Below, in pieces: positions 47,471 to 61,105 of a DNA stretch of 64,000 bases. Location of the stretch: the NCBI GenBank assembly GCA_016946835.1, contig JACVTC010000001.1:3384501-3448500 (forward strand). Direction: 5' to 3'. How positions within the stretch are numbered: position 1 is the stretch's first letter; each line of letters opens with the position of its first letter. This DNA comes from Neocallimastix lanati (nom. inval.). Its lineage: Eukaryota > Neocallimastigomycota > Neocallimastigomycetes > Neocallimastigales > Neocallimastigaceae. The position numbers and the translations under genes were made by a program. The notes under the pieces were generated by a model. The model made no database searches. It saw only the letters and a list, made by a program, of their open reading frames with translations, and was not told the origin of the DNA.

Positions 47471-48134
47471 AATAATAAAGTAACCACCTGAACAAAACCT
47501 CAGCTATTATGTTTCTTCACCTAAAAAGGACGCTCCCAACAAAGTAAACAAATAAATTACTACGTATTACATGATTAATTTTCTTGAGAGTCTGTATAAA
47601 ACAAAGCAAGGTAATAAAATAATAGAATTCGGGAATTCTGTAATATTATAGCAACACCATATAAAAGAACATAAATAAGCTACGTTTTAAAAAATATAAT
47701 TACATTAAGGAATATATTCAACATTCCTGTATTTAAAAGAAGTATAATGTCTATCCATAATTTTAGTAATGATAGATATAAAACTATCTTTTAAAGATAC
47801 AATAATAAAAATCTTGTTTCAGTTTATGAGGCCCGAAAGAAATAAGTTATTTACTACTAGCTCAAATTCATCAAGAGTTTTTTTTTTTCTCATTTTCTTC
47901 AATTTTTGAATTTTTTTCCATTTTTTAATGGTTAAAAATAAATATATTTAATATATTTAATTTTTTATTATTTATTTTATTTAAGATCTATATATTTAAT
48001 TCATTTCTTTTTTAAGTAACAATTATGCTTACGATAAAATTTTTTTGATGGTTAAAATTTAAAATTTAAAAAGAAAAAAAAAATTAACTCATTTATATTT
48101 ATTTCTAGTTTTATTTATTTATTTATTTGTAATT

Positions 48135-48183
<49 letters not shown>

Positions 48184-48225
48184 AAAGATTTGGGGGTATA
48201 AAATTACGAATTAAATATTTATTTA
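47471..48225. other. mixed relic and AT-rich spacer
   Basis: The first 400 bases are more balanced than typical intergenic DNA and may be retroelement debris, with a 16-bp palindrome AGAATTCGGGAATTCT at about 47624. From 47880 on there are only T- and A-runs, including an A40-type run near 48140. Confidence 0.45.
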
Positions 48226-48560
48226 TAAGACATGTTCCGAAATGCAACATATTTTTCAAGTGCATGTTCAGCTTCAATAAAAAATAAGAAAAATAAAAAT
48301 AAAATATGTAATTATATCATATTATCACTAAATGCAGAAAAATATAGACATTTGGCATAGACACTTTGATCATTTCATGATTGATAACATCAAGGTCTGG
48401 ATAAAATAAAATATAAAGTGCAGTTGCTAGATATTCACTTTGAATATGAGAAATTCAAACTCAGAAAACAAATCTAAGAAGCCTTTTGTACTAATAGATA
48501 ATACTTTCTTCAAATAACTTTTATGTAAGTATTAACAGCATTCCATAATGGAATAACACT
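48226..48560 (-). pseudogene. unidentified coding relic
   Basis: The minus strand has protein-like stretches: KVLSISTKGFLDLFSEFEF, then after a frame change EYLATALYILFYPDLDVINH with MIKVSMPNVYIFLHL, and after a short AT gap IEAEHALEKYVAFRNMS. Base composition is higher in GC than the flanks. I do not recognise the family. It could be a broken gene with an AT-rich intron, or retroelement debris. Confidence 0.3.
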
Positions 48561-49111
48561 TACTAAAATACTAAGTTTATTAAATTTTACTAATTTTAAT
48601 TTCAATTTTTAAATAATTTACACAAATAGTAAAATTAAATTGTAAAATTTCAATATATAATATATTAAAATAACCAAAAAATTTATTTTTTTAAATTATA
48701 AAAAAATTAGAACACTTAAAAATTTTTAAAATATTAAAATATTAAAATATTAAAATCAAATTTTAATTATATTAAATTTTGAAAAGTTTTAAAAGGAGAA
48801 TAAAAAAATATATAGTAAAAAAAAATCCACTATGTTACAATTAATCCAGTAAGTAATATTTAAAAAAAAAAATACAATTGAATATATAATTTGAATAAAA
48901 TAATCAATATTATTATTCTATTATTTTTATATTTTTTAATTCAAAAAAAAAAAAAAAAAAAAATATAAAATTTTCAATGCTCTGATCATAATATTGATAA
49001 AACTAATATAGAAAAAGATATAAATATTTCAATTTGAAGTTTTTTTTTTTTTTTTTTTTAAATAAAATATGAAATGATTTTAAAAAACAAAGTTATATAT
49101 AACATTTCTAT
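48561..49111. other. AT-rich spacer upstream of the first receptor gene
   Basis: Only AT-rich low-complexity DNA with A and T runs is seen. Confidence 0.6.
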
Positions 49112-49436
49112 ATTAATCATAATCATTAAAAAAGTTTAATAATAAAAAATATTTTAAAAAATATATTTATAAAATTTTTTCAAAATAATTACCAAAAAAA
49201 AATATATTAAGAAAAAATTTTAATTAATAATATTTTTATTAAACTTATTAATTATTGGAAGTTCTAATATCCACATTACTCATAATCATTATAAAAGTTT
49301 AATAATAAAAAATATTTTAAAAAATATATTTATAAAATTTTTTCAGAATAATTACCAAAAAAAAAATATATTAAGAAAAAATTTTAATTAATAATATTTT
49401 TATTAAACTTATTAATTATTGGAAGTTCTAATATTT
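49112..49436. repeat. two tandem copies of a 164-bp unit upstream of the receptor gene
   Basis: The block CATAATCATTAAAAAAGTTT through ATTATTGGAAGTTCTAATAT occurs at about 49112-49275 and again at about 49276-49436, with few differences. The last copy ends about 150 bp before the start codon, so the duplication lies in the likely promoter or 5'-UTR. Confidence 0.9.
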
Positions 49437-49584
49437 AAATATTTCTTTATTTTATAATTTTTATAAAATTTGATATCTTTTTATATTATAATTAAAAAAT
49501 TAACAAAAAATAGTAAAATTATTTATTTAATAATTATTGTATAGTTATAACCTTTTAAATATATATATATTTTAAAAATTAAAA

Positions 49585-50546
49585 ATGAAAAATATATCTA
49601 ATATTTTAAATAGGCATATTTTATTTATTATTGTTATTTTCATTAATATTAGAATATGCTTAAATCTATCAATTACAAATAATGAGAATAAATCAAAATT
49701 TGTTATGGAAACATATGATAAAGACGATAGTCTAAAGGAAAGACATTATCTAAATTATAATTACAAGACTAGTAAATTTGATAATTATGAATATTATGAA
49801 GATTTGTATGTAAAGGAATGTAAAATTATTTTACAAAACTTTATTATTAATTTAAAAATACTTTTTATTATTATTTTCATTTTTAAAATAAAGACCAGAA
49901 GTAAAATATGCAATAATATGTTTTGAAGAAGATATGGAAAAAAGTGATACAGAAAAGGATATATTAGTATTATGGAATACCTCTGGATATGATTTTTTTT
50001 ATTCATCAATTTTATATGCTAACGCATTTCCAATTTGGTTGGACCAAATGAAAAAAAAGAGAAATAAACCTTTTTGCTTAAGAATTGATTCGGTTGGATG
50101 GTAATGATGTTAATATATATATATATATATATTAATAATTAATAAATAATAATATAATATTTTTTTTTAAAAAAAAAAAAAAAACGTTCATATAGGTATA
50201 ATAATACTTATAAAGAAATTTGCAAAAATCAAGATAAATCAATTGATTGTCCTGATTTAATAGTACTTGGTACTACTCAAGTAAGATTAATTATCATATT
50301 ATAAAAAAAAATTAATAATTTACTATTTAATTTGAACATGAACATATTCAAAGTTTATTAATTATCTTTACAGCTAACGCATAGATATTTTAAGGGTGAA
50401 ACATTGGATTTGAATAAATATTTTCAAAAATATTCATTAAAAATTGGAAAATCTTTTGAGAGTATCTTAAATAAATATATTTTTTATGATTGTTCGTTTT
50501 AATTATAAATAATAATCATTAAAAAATAAGTTTTAAAAAATTATTC

Positions 50547-50589
<43 letters not shown>

Positions 50590-51777
50590 TTAAAAAATAA
50601 TAAATAATGAAATTTATATTAATATAGATCGAATTGATAACAAATGGTTAGCAGTTCCATTAATTACTGATTTTAGAATACTAAGATTCAATTTAACAAC
50701 ATTTGATTATTGTATTAGTAAAGGATATAATCTCCATTATCCTCCTGTACGTTAATATATTATGAATATGTTTTTTTAACAGTTATGATATTTATTTTAA
50801 TAGAAACAAAATATAAATATTATGATAAAGTTATATACTAAAAAATATACAATTTTACTTAATTTCAATAGCCTATGGATAACTATTGGTAAAATTACAA
50901 TTTTTTTTTTAATAATATATTTATTTTAATATATTAATACTAATATATAAAATTAATTTGAATTAATTTTTTGATGTAATTCAAAGGGGATCTAATTATA
51001 AATCGAGAGTACATATTATAAAATATAAAATTAAAAGTTTAAAATATATATATATTTCTTTTTAAAAAAAAAAAATTATAAAACATTAATCAAAATATTA
51101 AATATCTAGTGGACTTGGGAAAAAGTATTTGAATACGCAGAAACTATCACTAAATGTACAGGATATCCTGGTTTTAAGTTATTTTTGAAAGAAATTAATG
51201 AAGGTTAATTTAATTAATGTATATTTTTTTGGTCTTATTATTATTATTATTATTATTTATTATTATTTATTAATAATGATATTAATATAATTACAACTAT
51301 TATAATTATATTAACTTTAATCTGAAGATTTGAAATTCTTTGTTACTCTCTGTCAATCATTAAATATTCCTTTTTTAATGGAAAATGATGAATTAAAAAT
51401 TAAAACCTGTGGATTTAGAGGAGATGAAAATATAAAAAAATTATATATCTTAAAATATCTTATTGAAAATAATTATGTATATATAAAAAAATACTAAATA
51501 TATTTTTGCTAAATTTTAGTTTTAATAATTATATTTTTTAATAAATATATATACATATATAAATATATATTTAATATCATGCTTACTCCATTTATTAAAA
51601 GATGGAATTACCAATGAGTATAAGTCCTTTTAAAAATAAAAGACATGATCAAAATTTCGAAATAGCAAATGATAAATTAAATATAACCAATAATAATGAG
51701 TCTAACTCTGCAGATATTCCACAAATAAATGGAATAATTTATGATTCTTTATTTAATACAGTATGTTATATATATAT

Positions 51778-51846
<69 letters not shown>

Positions 51847-54800
51847 TTTTTTAAATTATATTTAAATATTATTTAAATTTTTTTTTATTTTAATTTCATT
51901 AATTTAATAAAATTTGATTTATACCATTTTTAAATAATTTATAATTATCTAAAGAAATTTGAAGATATCAAATATTCTGTAATATATTAATTATATAACT
52001 TCCTTTTTTCTGATTTTTACTAAAAACATTTTATTAATTTACTAAAATTTTATTTAATATTTATTTTAATATATTTAATTATTAATAATAACTTAGTATT
52101 TGCCTGGATATTCATCATGTAATTATAATATAAAAAATTTAATTATAAATATATATTTTATAATAATATATAATAAGTAATAAATTATTGTAATTGTATA
52201 TAATAGTTCTTGGTGGTACAGGTATAATTACATAAATATTTTTTTAAAAAATAAAAAAAAAAAAGAACAAACCGCTAAAATTTATTTAAGGTATTGTAAT
52301 AACAAATGAATCAAAATTTCCAGATGAATCATTTGAATTCATTGAAGTATTAATAAATGAAAACTACACTTTCGTTAATGATCTTAATACAGAAATGACT
52401 GTATGATTAAAAATATAATTTAATTGATTCAAATGAACTAAATAATTTCTTATATTTTTATATTAATCATATAAAATCTATTGATAATTATTATATATAT
52501 ATATATATAAATATCTAGCCTTATGAAAATCATCCACCACTTAAGTAAATTATAAATTCATTAAAAAAATTAATTTTTCATATTATATTTTATAATTGCT
52601 TATTTAATAGATTTATTAATTATATAAAACATAGTTGTAAAAACAATAAAATTAAAAGTATTAATAGTATTTCAAAAAGAGATAGCTGCATTTCATTTCT
52701 TAAATCCAATGGAACATATCCTTACTATTACATGTATAATAATATAATAAATATAATTTATTTATCTCATATATCTATCAATTCAAATAGAGGAATATCA
52801 ATTAATATAGATAATAACTTGAATTCTGGAATTTTTAATGAAACATTTCAAAATAATTTAAATTATACTTGTGAAAATCAGGCAGATTTCAATAAAAATT
52901 TTATTACATATTATGATGAATATAGAATTGAATTACCAATAAATTACAATAAAACAATAATTTTAAAATCAATGAACGATATTGATAATCTTTATGAACA
53001 AAATACAGAAATGATATGTCAAATATTTGAAGATTCGTTTCAAAAATCAAAGCCTATACAAGTAAATTATTTATATATTAAAAATTATAAAATTATATTT
53101 ATTAAATTTACTAAGATATTATTTTTATGAAATCTAATAAAAATTATTTAATTAATTATAATACTATTAAATAATACTATTTAAAAAAATTTTTTTTATA
53201 GTTTCCATATAATAACTTGTAGGTATTATAGCATTAAAAAAAAATAGATAAATGAAAAAATAAATAAATAAAAAAAAAAAAAAAAAAAAAAAAAAAAGAA
53301 TTTAAAGAAATTCTATATATAATTAATATAATATATAAATATATTAAAATTAAATAAATTGAACATATTTAATATCAATACATAAAAATACTTATAATAA
53401 CAAAGTTATGAGATTAGTAATTTAGAAAAGGATTCTTCAATTCATAATTTATTCAAACGTCTATTTAATTTAAAAAATTCAAATGATACATTTGAAGGTA
53501 TTATTAATGACACCTGTGATACTATTGATAATATTTTATTTCCATATTGTAAAGATAGTTCTAATATTATATTTGAATTTGGAGAATGTAATGAAAAAAC
53601 AAATAAAATGTCAATATCTTATAAAAATTGTAAGTTGGATGATAGCATTCCAGAATTTGTAGATTGCTTATACATACCTAATTTTAATTATCTTGGATTA
53701 ATTATAGAAATATCAATAATTATAAGTCTATTTATTGAATTAGTACTTTTTATACTAGTAATAATGTAATATTTTAATAATTTTTAGATCCAATATTCTT
53801 ATTTTATATTATTGTTAAAAACATTAATTTTATTATAAGAAAAAATAAAATAATATTAATTAATAAATCTATTTTCTTATATTTTTAATACAATATTATT
53901 GTTTATATAATTAAAATTAATTAATATCACAGTAAACGTAATGAACGGGATATATATGCTTCCGGATTAAAATATATACTTACTTTTATTTTTTTAAGTA
54001 TGCTATTAAGTATTTCAATTTATTTTTGGATTGGGCCTATTGATAAATACAAATGTATTTTACGAATATCATTAATGCTAATTAGTGTAAATAAAATTTA
54101 AAAAAAATATTATTATATTTTTTATTTTATCTATATATTGTCAAATTATTGATCCATATCCAATTTTAAACTTCTATATAATATATAAATAAAAAAATTA
54201 AAGATGAATGGTTTGACATGTATATATTCAATTAAATCTGAATATATTATATCAATATATTATAATAATAATTTAAAAAGCATAAACTATAAATACAAGA
54301 CCTATTTTTTATATTTAGGAATTTCGTTTACTCAGATAATATTATTATGTATATGGATATTATATAAAAATGGAATTGAAAATAGAATAGAATATTTAGA
54401 GAAGATTGGAAATTTTAATAATGAAGTGTGTTCATATGGAAATAAAACTCTTTTAAAATTAATAATATATATTTCATATAGTTTATTAATATTTTCAATA
54501 TATACTTCATATCGAGGAAGAAATAGTAAATATAAAATAAAAATATATTTTCTCTTCTTATTCAAATTAAATATATATTAGAAATAATATTTTAGTATAT
54601 AATATCATTTATTATAATATTAATTAATCCAAATTTTTTTTTGTAAAACATATTTTTTCACTATGAAAAATTATATAAATAACAATAAAAGTACCTAAAG
54701 AGTTTAATGAAGTAATTAATATATAATTATTATAATTATAGTAATTATAAAATTATTTATTTATTTATTTATATATTTATTTATTTATTTGCAGTCAAAG

Positions 54801-55175
54801 GAAATATTCATTTCTTCATTACTATCATTATTTATTGTAAGTCTTAAATGAAACAAAAAAATATATTCAAAATTTTAATCAAATATTAATTTATAAATTA
54901 TTATTACATTTTTATATTTTAAAATTATTTTACTATATATACATATAAAGATGACTTTATACTATTTATGTATATTTTATAATATAAAAAGAGGTTATGC
55001 TTTCTTTTTAATATTAATGATTATTTTTTCATTAATCATTAATGTGATATTTATTATACCAAAATTATATAAAACACTCAATGAAAATAAATTTAAATTT
55101 AAATCAATAATAATGGTCAATAATATAAATAATAACAACTCCAATTTAAGAGTCACTAAATCGATAAATTATTAA
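49585..55175 (+). CDS. class C GPCR with solute-binding ectodomain (23 exons)
   Basis: The spliced length is 992 residues. Exons: 49585-49805, 49894-50100, 50196-50280, 50374-50491, 50628-50746, 50872-50888, 50987-51008, 51110-51203, 51328-51476, 51602-51760, 51955-51978, 52097-52118, 52207-52221, 52291-52400, 52519-52544, 52611-53061, 53202-53218, 53406-53765, 53933-54086, 54204-54525, 54692-54711, 54795-54836, 54951-55175. Junctions are supported by GT-AG sites, phase continuity and the same layout in the next gene. After a signal peptide, the ectodomain (to about 710) resembles a type 1 extracellular solute-binding protein: DNKWLAVP at 214-221, TWEK at 265-268, and YLPGYSSFLGGTG from 406. 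Seven membrane segments lie near 712-738, 750-773, 780-802, 822-844, 871-892, 907-928 and 932-955, ending with the class C-type IPKLY (954-958). The likely role is sensing an extracellular ligand, plausibly a saccharide, and signalling through G proteins (inference). Confidence 0.9.
51776..51846. repeat. AAT microsatellite in receptor intron 10
   Basis: About 22 AAT units lie within the intron between exons 10 and 11 of the first receptor gene. The second receptor gene lacks it at the matching intron. Confidence 0.9.
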
Positions 55176-56580
55176 TTTAATAATTTAGTACCAAATTTTA
55201 GTAATTAATACATATATATATATATATATATATATATGAATACATGAAACATTAAAACAATTAGAGTATTTGTTTTTCATACAATAATAAATTGTAGAAT
55301 GTATTATTGATTAATTAATATTCCATATTATTTATATTATCATAAAAAAAATAAAAAGAAATAATAAAAAAGAAATAAAAAAAAAAAATAAATATAATTA
55401 AATTTTACCTTAATTGTAAACATAAACTTACTTTATAGATTCTAGTTATTTCTATAAAATAAAATCTAAATAATAAAAATAAATAATAAATAAAATAATA
55501 AACAAACTATCAATTATTACTAATAACAAAACTTATTCAATAATATTCTAAAATATAGTAAAAATATTTCCTTTTCCATATCAATTCTATAATTAAAGTT
55601 TAATAAAAACATATATTTAATTCTATTCATTTCTAATAATAAACTATTAAATAAATTTGAAAATTAACTTGAATATAATCTTGTAAATAATAAACTCTTA
55701 AATAAATAATCTTCTTTTATTTCCTTTCATTTCTTTTTATCTCTTTTATTATTTAATTCTTTTAAAAATATATAAATAGATATAAACACTTTCTTTGTTT
55801 TTAAATTTTATAATTAATATATAATATTATTTTTTTCATATTATTTAGATTAGTATTTATATTTATTTTTGATTTAACAATCATCTTTAAATTATTATTA
55901 TTATTTTAATGTAAAATTAAATCATTAATAAATAAATAAATTAATAAAAGTTTACAATAAAACAAATTTGTTATAATAAAACATTTTTAAATTTTTTGTG
56001 ATATTTAAATATTTTTATTTTTATTTTGATACAGACTATTACTACTTCTAACTCTAATAATATGTTAATTATTAAACATAATTTAATTTATATGAAATAA
56101 GAATTATAATATTGAAATTTTTTTAAAGTTTCGATATTAATGAATATATAAAAAAAATATTAATTGTAATTAAATTATTATATACTATTATTGGTAATAC
56201 TTTTTCATTCTATATATATAGTTTCTTTTACCTAAATATATGAATTAATATAAACTAAACATAATATTTTGTAAAAATGTCATATAGTTTCATATATTAT
56301 ATAATTAATATATATATAATACAAATATAAATACTACTGAAAAGCAATAAAGATTTAATATTTTTATTCATAAACAAGAGAAAATATATAAATTAAAATA
56401 AAATTATTAGTAATTAATTATGTAATTATTTTCTTATTTTTTGTTAGGTGTCCTGAGTTTTGGTTATGAGGTTTATATCAACTTTATATTTATTATTAAT
56501 TAAAACAGGTGTATTGAGCACTTAAAGCCACCAAGTGCTTCAAGAATATTAGATTGGCCCGAGTGGGGCATTCTAACATT
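55176..56580. other. AT-rich spacer between the two receptor genes
   Basis: The spacer contains an AT run (55213-55236), A-runs and AAT patches. It becomes slightly GC-richer from 56440 (GGTGTCCTGAGTTTTGGTTA) to 56580, where a GCACTTAAAGCCACCAAGTGC imperfect palindrome occurs (56518-56538). No gene is visible. Confidence 0.6.
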
Positions 56581-56582
56581 TG

Positions 56583-56872
56583 TCAAATTTCATTTTGTCA
56601 GGTCGCATTTCGCCAATTTTTTAAAGCATGTGGCCTATAAAAAAATGTGGCATTTCGCCAAGTTGAAAATTAGTAAATAAATTAATAAATCAATAAATAA
56701 AATTAAATATTATTAATATTGAATAAAAACAAGTTAAAAAAATTATTTTGAATTAATATTTATTTATTTAATCATTTATTTATATCAATACTCCACTTAG
56801 AGAAATGCAACTTGGTGATATGCAACATTTCAATACTACGCCACTGGCGAAATGCAACCTGGAGAAATGCCC
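56583..56872. mobile_element. MITE-like foldback element, copy 2
   Basis: The ends carry iterated inverted motifs. On the left, GGTCGCATTTCGCCAA (56601) and TGGCATTTCGCCAAGTTG (56648) match, inverted, CTGGCGAAATGCAACC (56844) and CAACTTGGTGATATGCAA (56808) on the right. A weaker outer pair (CATTTTGTCAGG against CCTGGAGAAATGCCC) lies beyond. The AT-rich core (56666-56800) matches parts of 11116-11600. No coding capacity is present. Confidence 0.65.
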
Positions 56873-57066
56873 TGTTAGAATATGTGAAATATATGAAATA
56901 AGTGTCAAATGTATTTATAATGTATTGACACGTATTGTATTAAATTAATTATGTGAGCCACATATTATTCATATAAATACATGTAAACTCATAAGAATTA
57001 TACTTTGAGTAATTATTGAGTAACAAATATAAAATATATTAATAAAGTTGACATAATTACTAACCA
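56873..57066 (+). mobile_element. solo LTR related to the 35.6-37.4 kb element
   Basis: It begins TGTTAGAATATGTG and includes TGAGCCACATATTATTCATA and AATATATTAATAAAGTTGAC, then ends near ACTAACCA (TG...CA). It aligns along its length with the reverse complement of both LTRs at 35.6 and 37.3 kb. A weak match continues a little past the end, so a short internal stub may remain. It abuts the right end of the MITE-like element. Confidence 0.65.
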
Positions 57067-57513
57067 TAAATATTAGACTGTTAATATTTTTGGTTTTATT
57101 TAATTTCATAAAATACTTTTATATTTTTATTTTATATTATTATATTTTATTTTATTTTTTAAAAAAAAAATTACTAATTATTATTAATCATACTTTAATT
57201 TTTTATATATTTTAAATTCCTTTTTAAAACTTTATTTATATATATTTGTAGATAATATAAACTTTAAATATAATGATTTATTAATAAAAATATTGTAAAA
57301 ATAAATATTTAATTTGTTAAATATTTATATAAAAAATAAATGTTTTAAAAAATCTTTTAAAAACAAAAAAACAATTTATATAAATTTTACAATTAAAAAA
57401 TAAATGAAAAATTAAAAAGTTTTTTTTGTTCTATTAAAAAAGATAATTTAATTAAAATTAGCAATTATATGTTAAATTATATATTTTTCCAATTTTTCTT
57501 ATTTTATATTAAA
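57067..57513. other. AT-rich spacer upstream of the second receptor gene
   Basis: Low-complexity A/T sequence only. An in-frame ATG at 57469 lies here, but the ATG at 57514 gives a better signal peptide. Confidence 0.6.
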
Positions 57514-60500
57514 ATGAGAAAAAAAGTACATCAAAATTTTATATATTTATTATTTTTATTTTTTTTTATAATATTATGTAATGGTCAAAATAATAACAGT
57601 AATTTTACAACTAGTTTTATTATGGACCTTTATGATCCTAATGACAATTTAAATGTTCGATATTTGCTAGAATATGATGTGCAACGTGGAGAATATGTGG
57701 ATCATTACAAAATACATAATACGTATGCTGTTTATCAAAAATAATTAAAATTATTGTTATAATAAATTTTCAAAAGTTATAAATATAAATATATATATAT
57801 ATATTTAAATAAATAGAATATTAAGAGAGAGTGATAATAATATATTTAAAAACTTTTAAATTTCATTAAAATTATTATTATATATATTAATAATAATTGT
57901 AATGAAAATTTATATATTTAATAAAGACTAAATATTAAAACGGCAATAGTATGTAGTGAAGAAGATATGAATCTACCAGAAGATAATAAAAATACAATTG
58001 TTTTTTGGAATACAGCAAATTATAATGAAATTTATTCATCAGTAATATATATGGATGCTTTTCCTTTGTGGTATAATCAACAAAAAAAAAAAGGAAAAAG
58101 GTTTTGTTTAAGAGTTGAAGCCGTTGGATGGTATACATATTTGATTTTTATATTTGTTTTAGTAAATTTAAATAAACATTAAAATAATAAAATAATAAAA
58201 ATAAATTAAATAATAATATGTAATAGAAATAAATAAATTAAGGAGTTAATAAATAATGAAACAAACAAACAAAAAAAAAAAAAAAAAAAAAAAAAACCAT
58301 TAAAAAATATATTATATAGTCTTTAATTATTAAATTATTAATTAATATATTATTTTATATTATATTTTATATGTTTATATGTTTATTTATTACTTTTATA
58401 TATATATATAATTTATTTATTATGAAATATTATATTTATAATAATATTATATAGGGATAAAAATGTAAGTGAAAAAATTAATTGTGATGATCCAGAGAAT
58501 AAACAATTATGTCCTGATTTAATTATTCTTGGAACAACTCAAGTAAATAAAATAAAATTATTTTTTTTTTTATATCCTCATTATTTATTTATTATATATA
58601 ATTCAATATAGTAAAAAAAATAATATTAATATTTATAAATTTGAAAATAAATATTATAATGAATAATATAAATATAATAATATATTTATATTATTACATA
58701 ATACTATAAAATAATGGAAATAAAACAGTTTTCATATAGATATTATAAAGATGAAACTTTGAATTTAAATAAATATTTTAGAAATTATTTCAAAAAAGAA
58801 GGAAGATCTCTAGAAAGCATGTTGAATAAATACGCTCATTATGATTGTATGAATATTTTTTTTTTTTTCTTTTTTGTGTGTGATTAATTTCTACAATAAA
58901 AATATAAAACATATATTATTTACTTAAGCAAAAAAATGACATAAGTAATAAAATTAATTAATAAAATTAATATTTTACAATGCATATATATTTTAATAAT
59001 ATAGACCGCATTGATAATAATTGGTTAGCGGTACCAATAATTTCAGATTTAAGAGCTCTTCGCTTTAATAAAAAAACATTTGATTATTGTATAAATAAAG
59101 GATATAACCTTCATTATCCACCTGTAAGTATATTTTATATATATAATTTCTTTAAATAAAATATTAATAAAATTCAAATCTATTATTTCTAATTTATGTA
59201 CCTTTGAAATATATTTATATATTAATATTTTTATTATTATAAAAATTATCATATTATTTAGCCATTTAGCGATTTCTGGTAATTTTTAAATATTCAAAGT
59301 AATAATTTTTTATTTGACTAATTAATTTAATAAATGAATATTAATATATGAAAAAAATAAAATTTTATTAAAAAAAATAATATAATTAATAGGGGATCTA
59401 ATTATAAAGAGACGGTATGTATATAATAATAATAATTGAAAAGAAAATTAATTATTATAAAAATTTTAATTAAAAAAAATAAAAATAAAAATAGAAATAA
59501 AATCAAATAAAACATAAAAAAATCTTATAATAACTAATTAAAAAATTGTTGTTATGTTGTTATTTAAAAATATTTAGTGGACTTGGGAAAAAGCATTTGA
59601 ATATTCCGAAATTATATATAATTGTACTGGAAATCCAGGATTTAGAATAATTGGATCAAAATCTGAAGGTAATTCATAAAAATTAAAAATTATTATTATA
59701 ATATATATTAATATTAATACATTAAAAAAATTTTTTTTAATATTAATAAATTAACATTATTATTAATTATAATCAATTGAACAAATAAACCAAAAAAAAA
59801 AAAAAAAAAAAAAGATACAAAGTTATTTATTATTATTTGTCAATCACTTGGAATTCCATTTATAGTTGAAGAAAATGATGTAAAAAAATGTGGATTTAGA
59901 AATAATCCAGAATATATCAAAAAATTATCAATTGTTAAAAAGTTGTTTGAAAATCATTATGTAAGAATATTTAATGTGTATAAAATATTAAAACTATATT
60001 TCAAAATTATTAGTATACGAATTTATAATATTTGGTATTGTTAAATATATGTACTCTTAATAAAATGTTAACAATAGGTTGAGGAATGGCTAGATAAAAG
60101 TGCAATTGATAAATGGAAAAATTCACCTTATCCGAAAAATATTGATGAACAACCCACATTTCCTTTAATTGATATGACTAAAAATTTTAATTTCATGAAT
60201 GTCAATGGATTGATTTTTGATGTTTTAACAACCATTGTACGTAACATATTATATATAAGTATATATTTATTATTTAACGCAATTAAAATATAAAAATATT
60301 ATTGTAATAATTATATATTATTATTAATAATATATAATTTATTATATTTTTTTATTTATTTATTTATTTTTAAATAAATAGGAATTACCTGATTTAAAAT
60401 ATTGTGTAAGATATAAAATAATAAAATTATTATTATATTTAGTAATGAATTAGTTTTATTAATAATGAAAGGAAATTATTAATTATTATAAATAAATATA

Positions 60501-61074
60501 TATATTTATATTCAATGTCTAATTTATTATACCAGTATATGCCAGGCATATCTTCATGTATTTAAAAAAATTTTTTTTAATTTTTATTATATTAAATTTT
60601 AAAGTAAAATAAATGAAATATCGATATTAAATTTTGTTATTTTTTAATGCTTTTTAATAAATTTTAATAATAGTTCTCGGAGGCTCAGGTTATTACAGTA
60701 TTTTTATTAAAAAACATATATATATATTTATAATAAATATATATAAATATTTTATATAATGTTATATATATTATTATATAATATTTGTATATACTATTAT
60801 TATTAAATGTTTAATACTTAATAATATCTATTATTCTAATATAAGTATTATTTATAATATTTTTATGTAATATTCGTACTTATTTTATTTTATTATTTAA
60901 TTTTTAAAATTTATAAAATATTTATATAAATAGGAATCGTCATAACAAAAAATTCAAAATTCCCAGATGAACTTTTTGAATATATTGAAATTTTAATTAA
61001 TGGAAAAAATCCTTATCTACAATATTTAAATAATTATATAACAGTAAAATATAATTTCAATTTTTTCCTTTACA

Positions 61075-61105
<31 letters not shown>

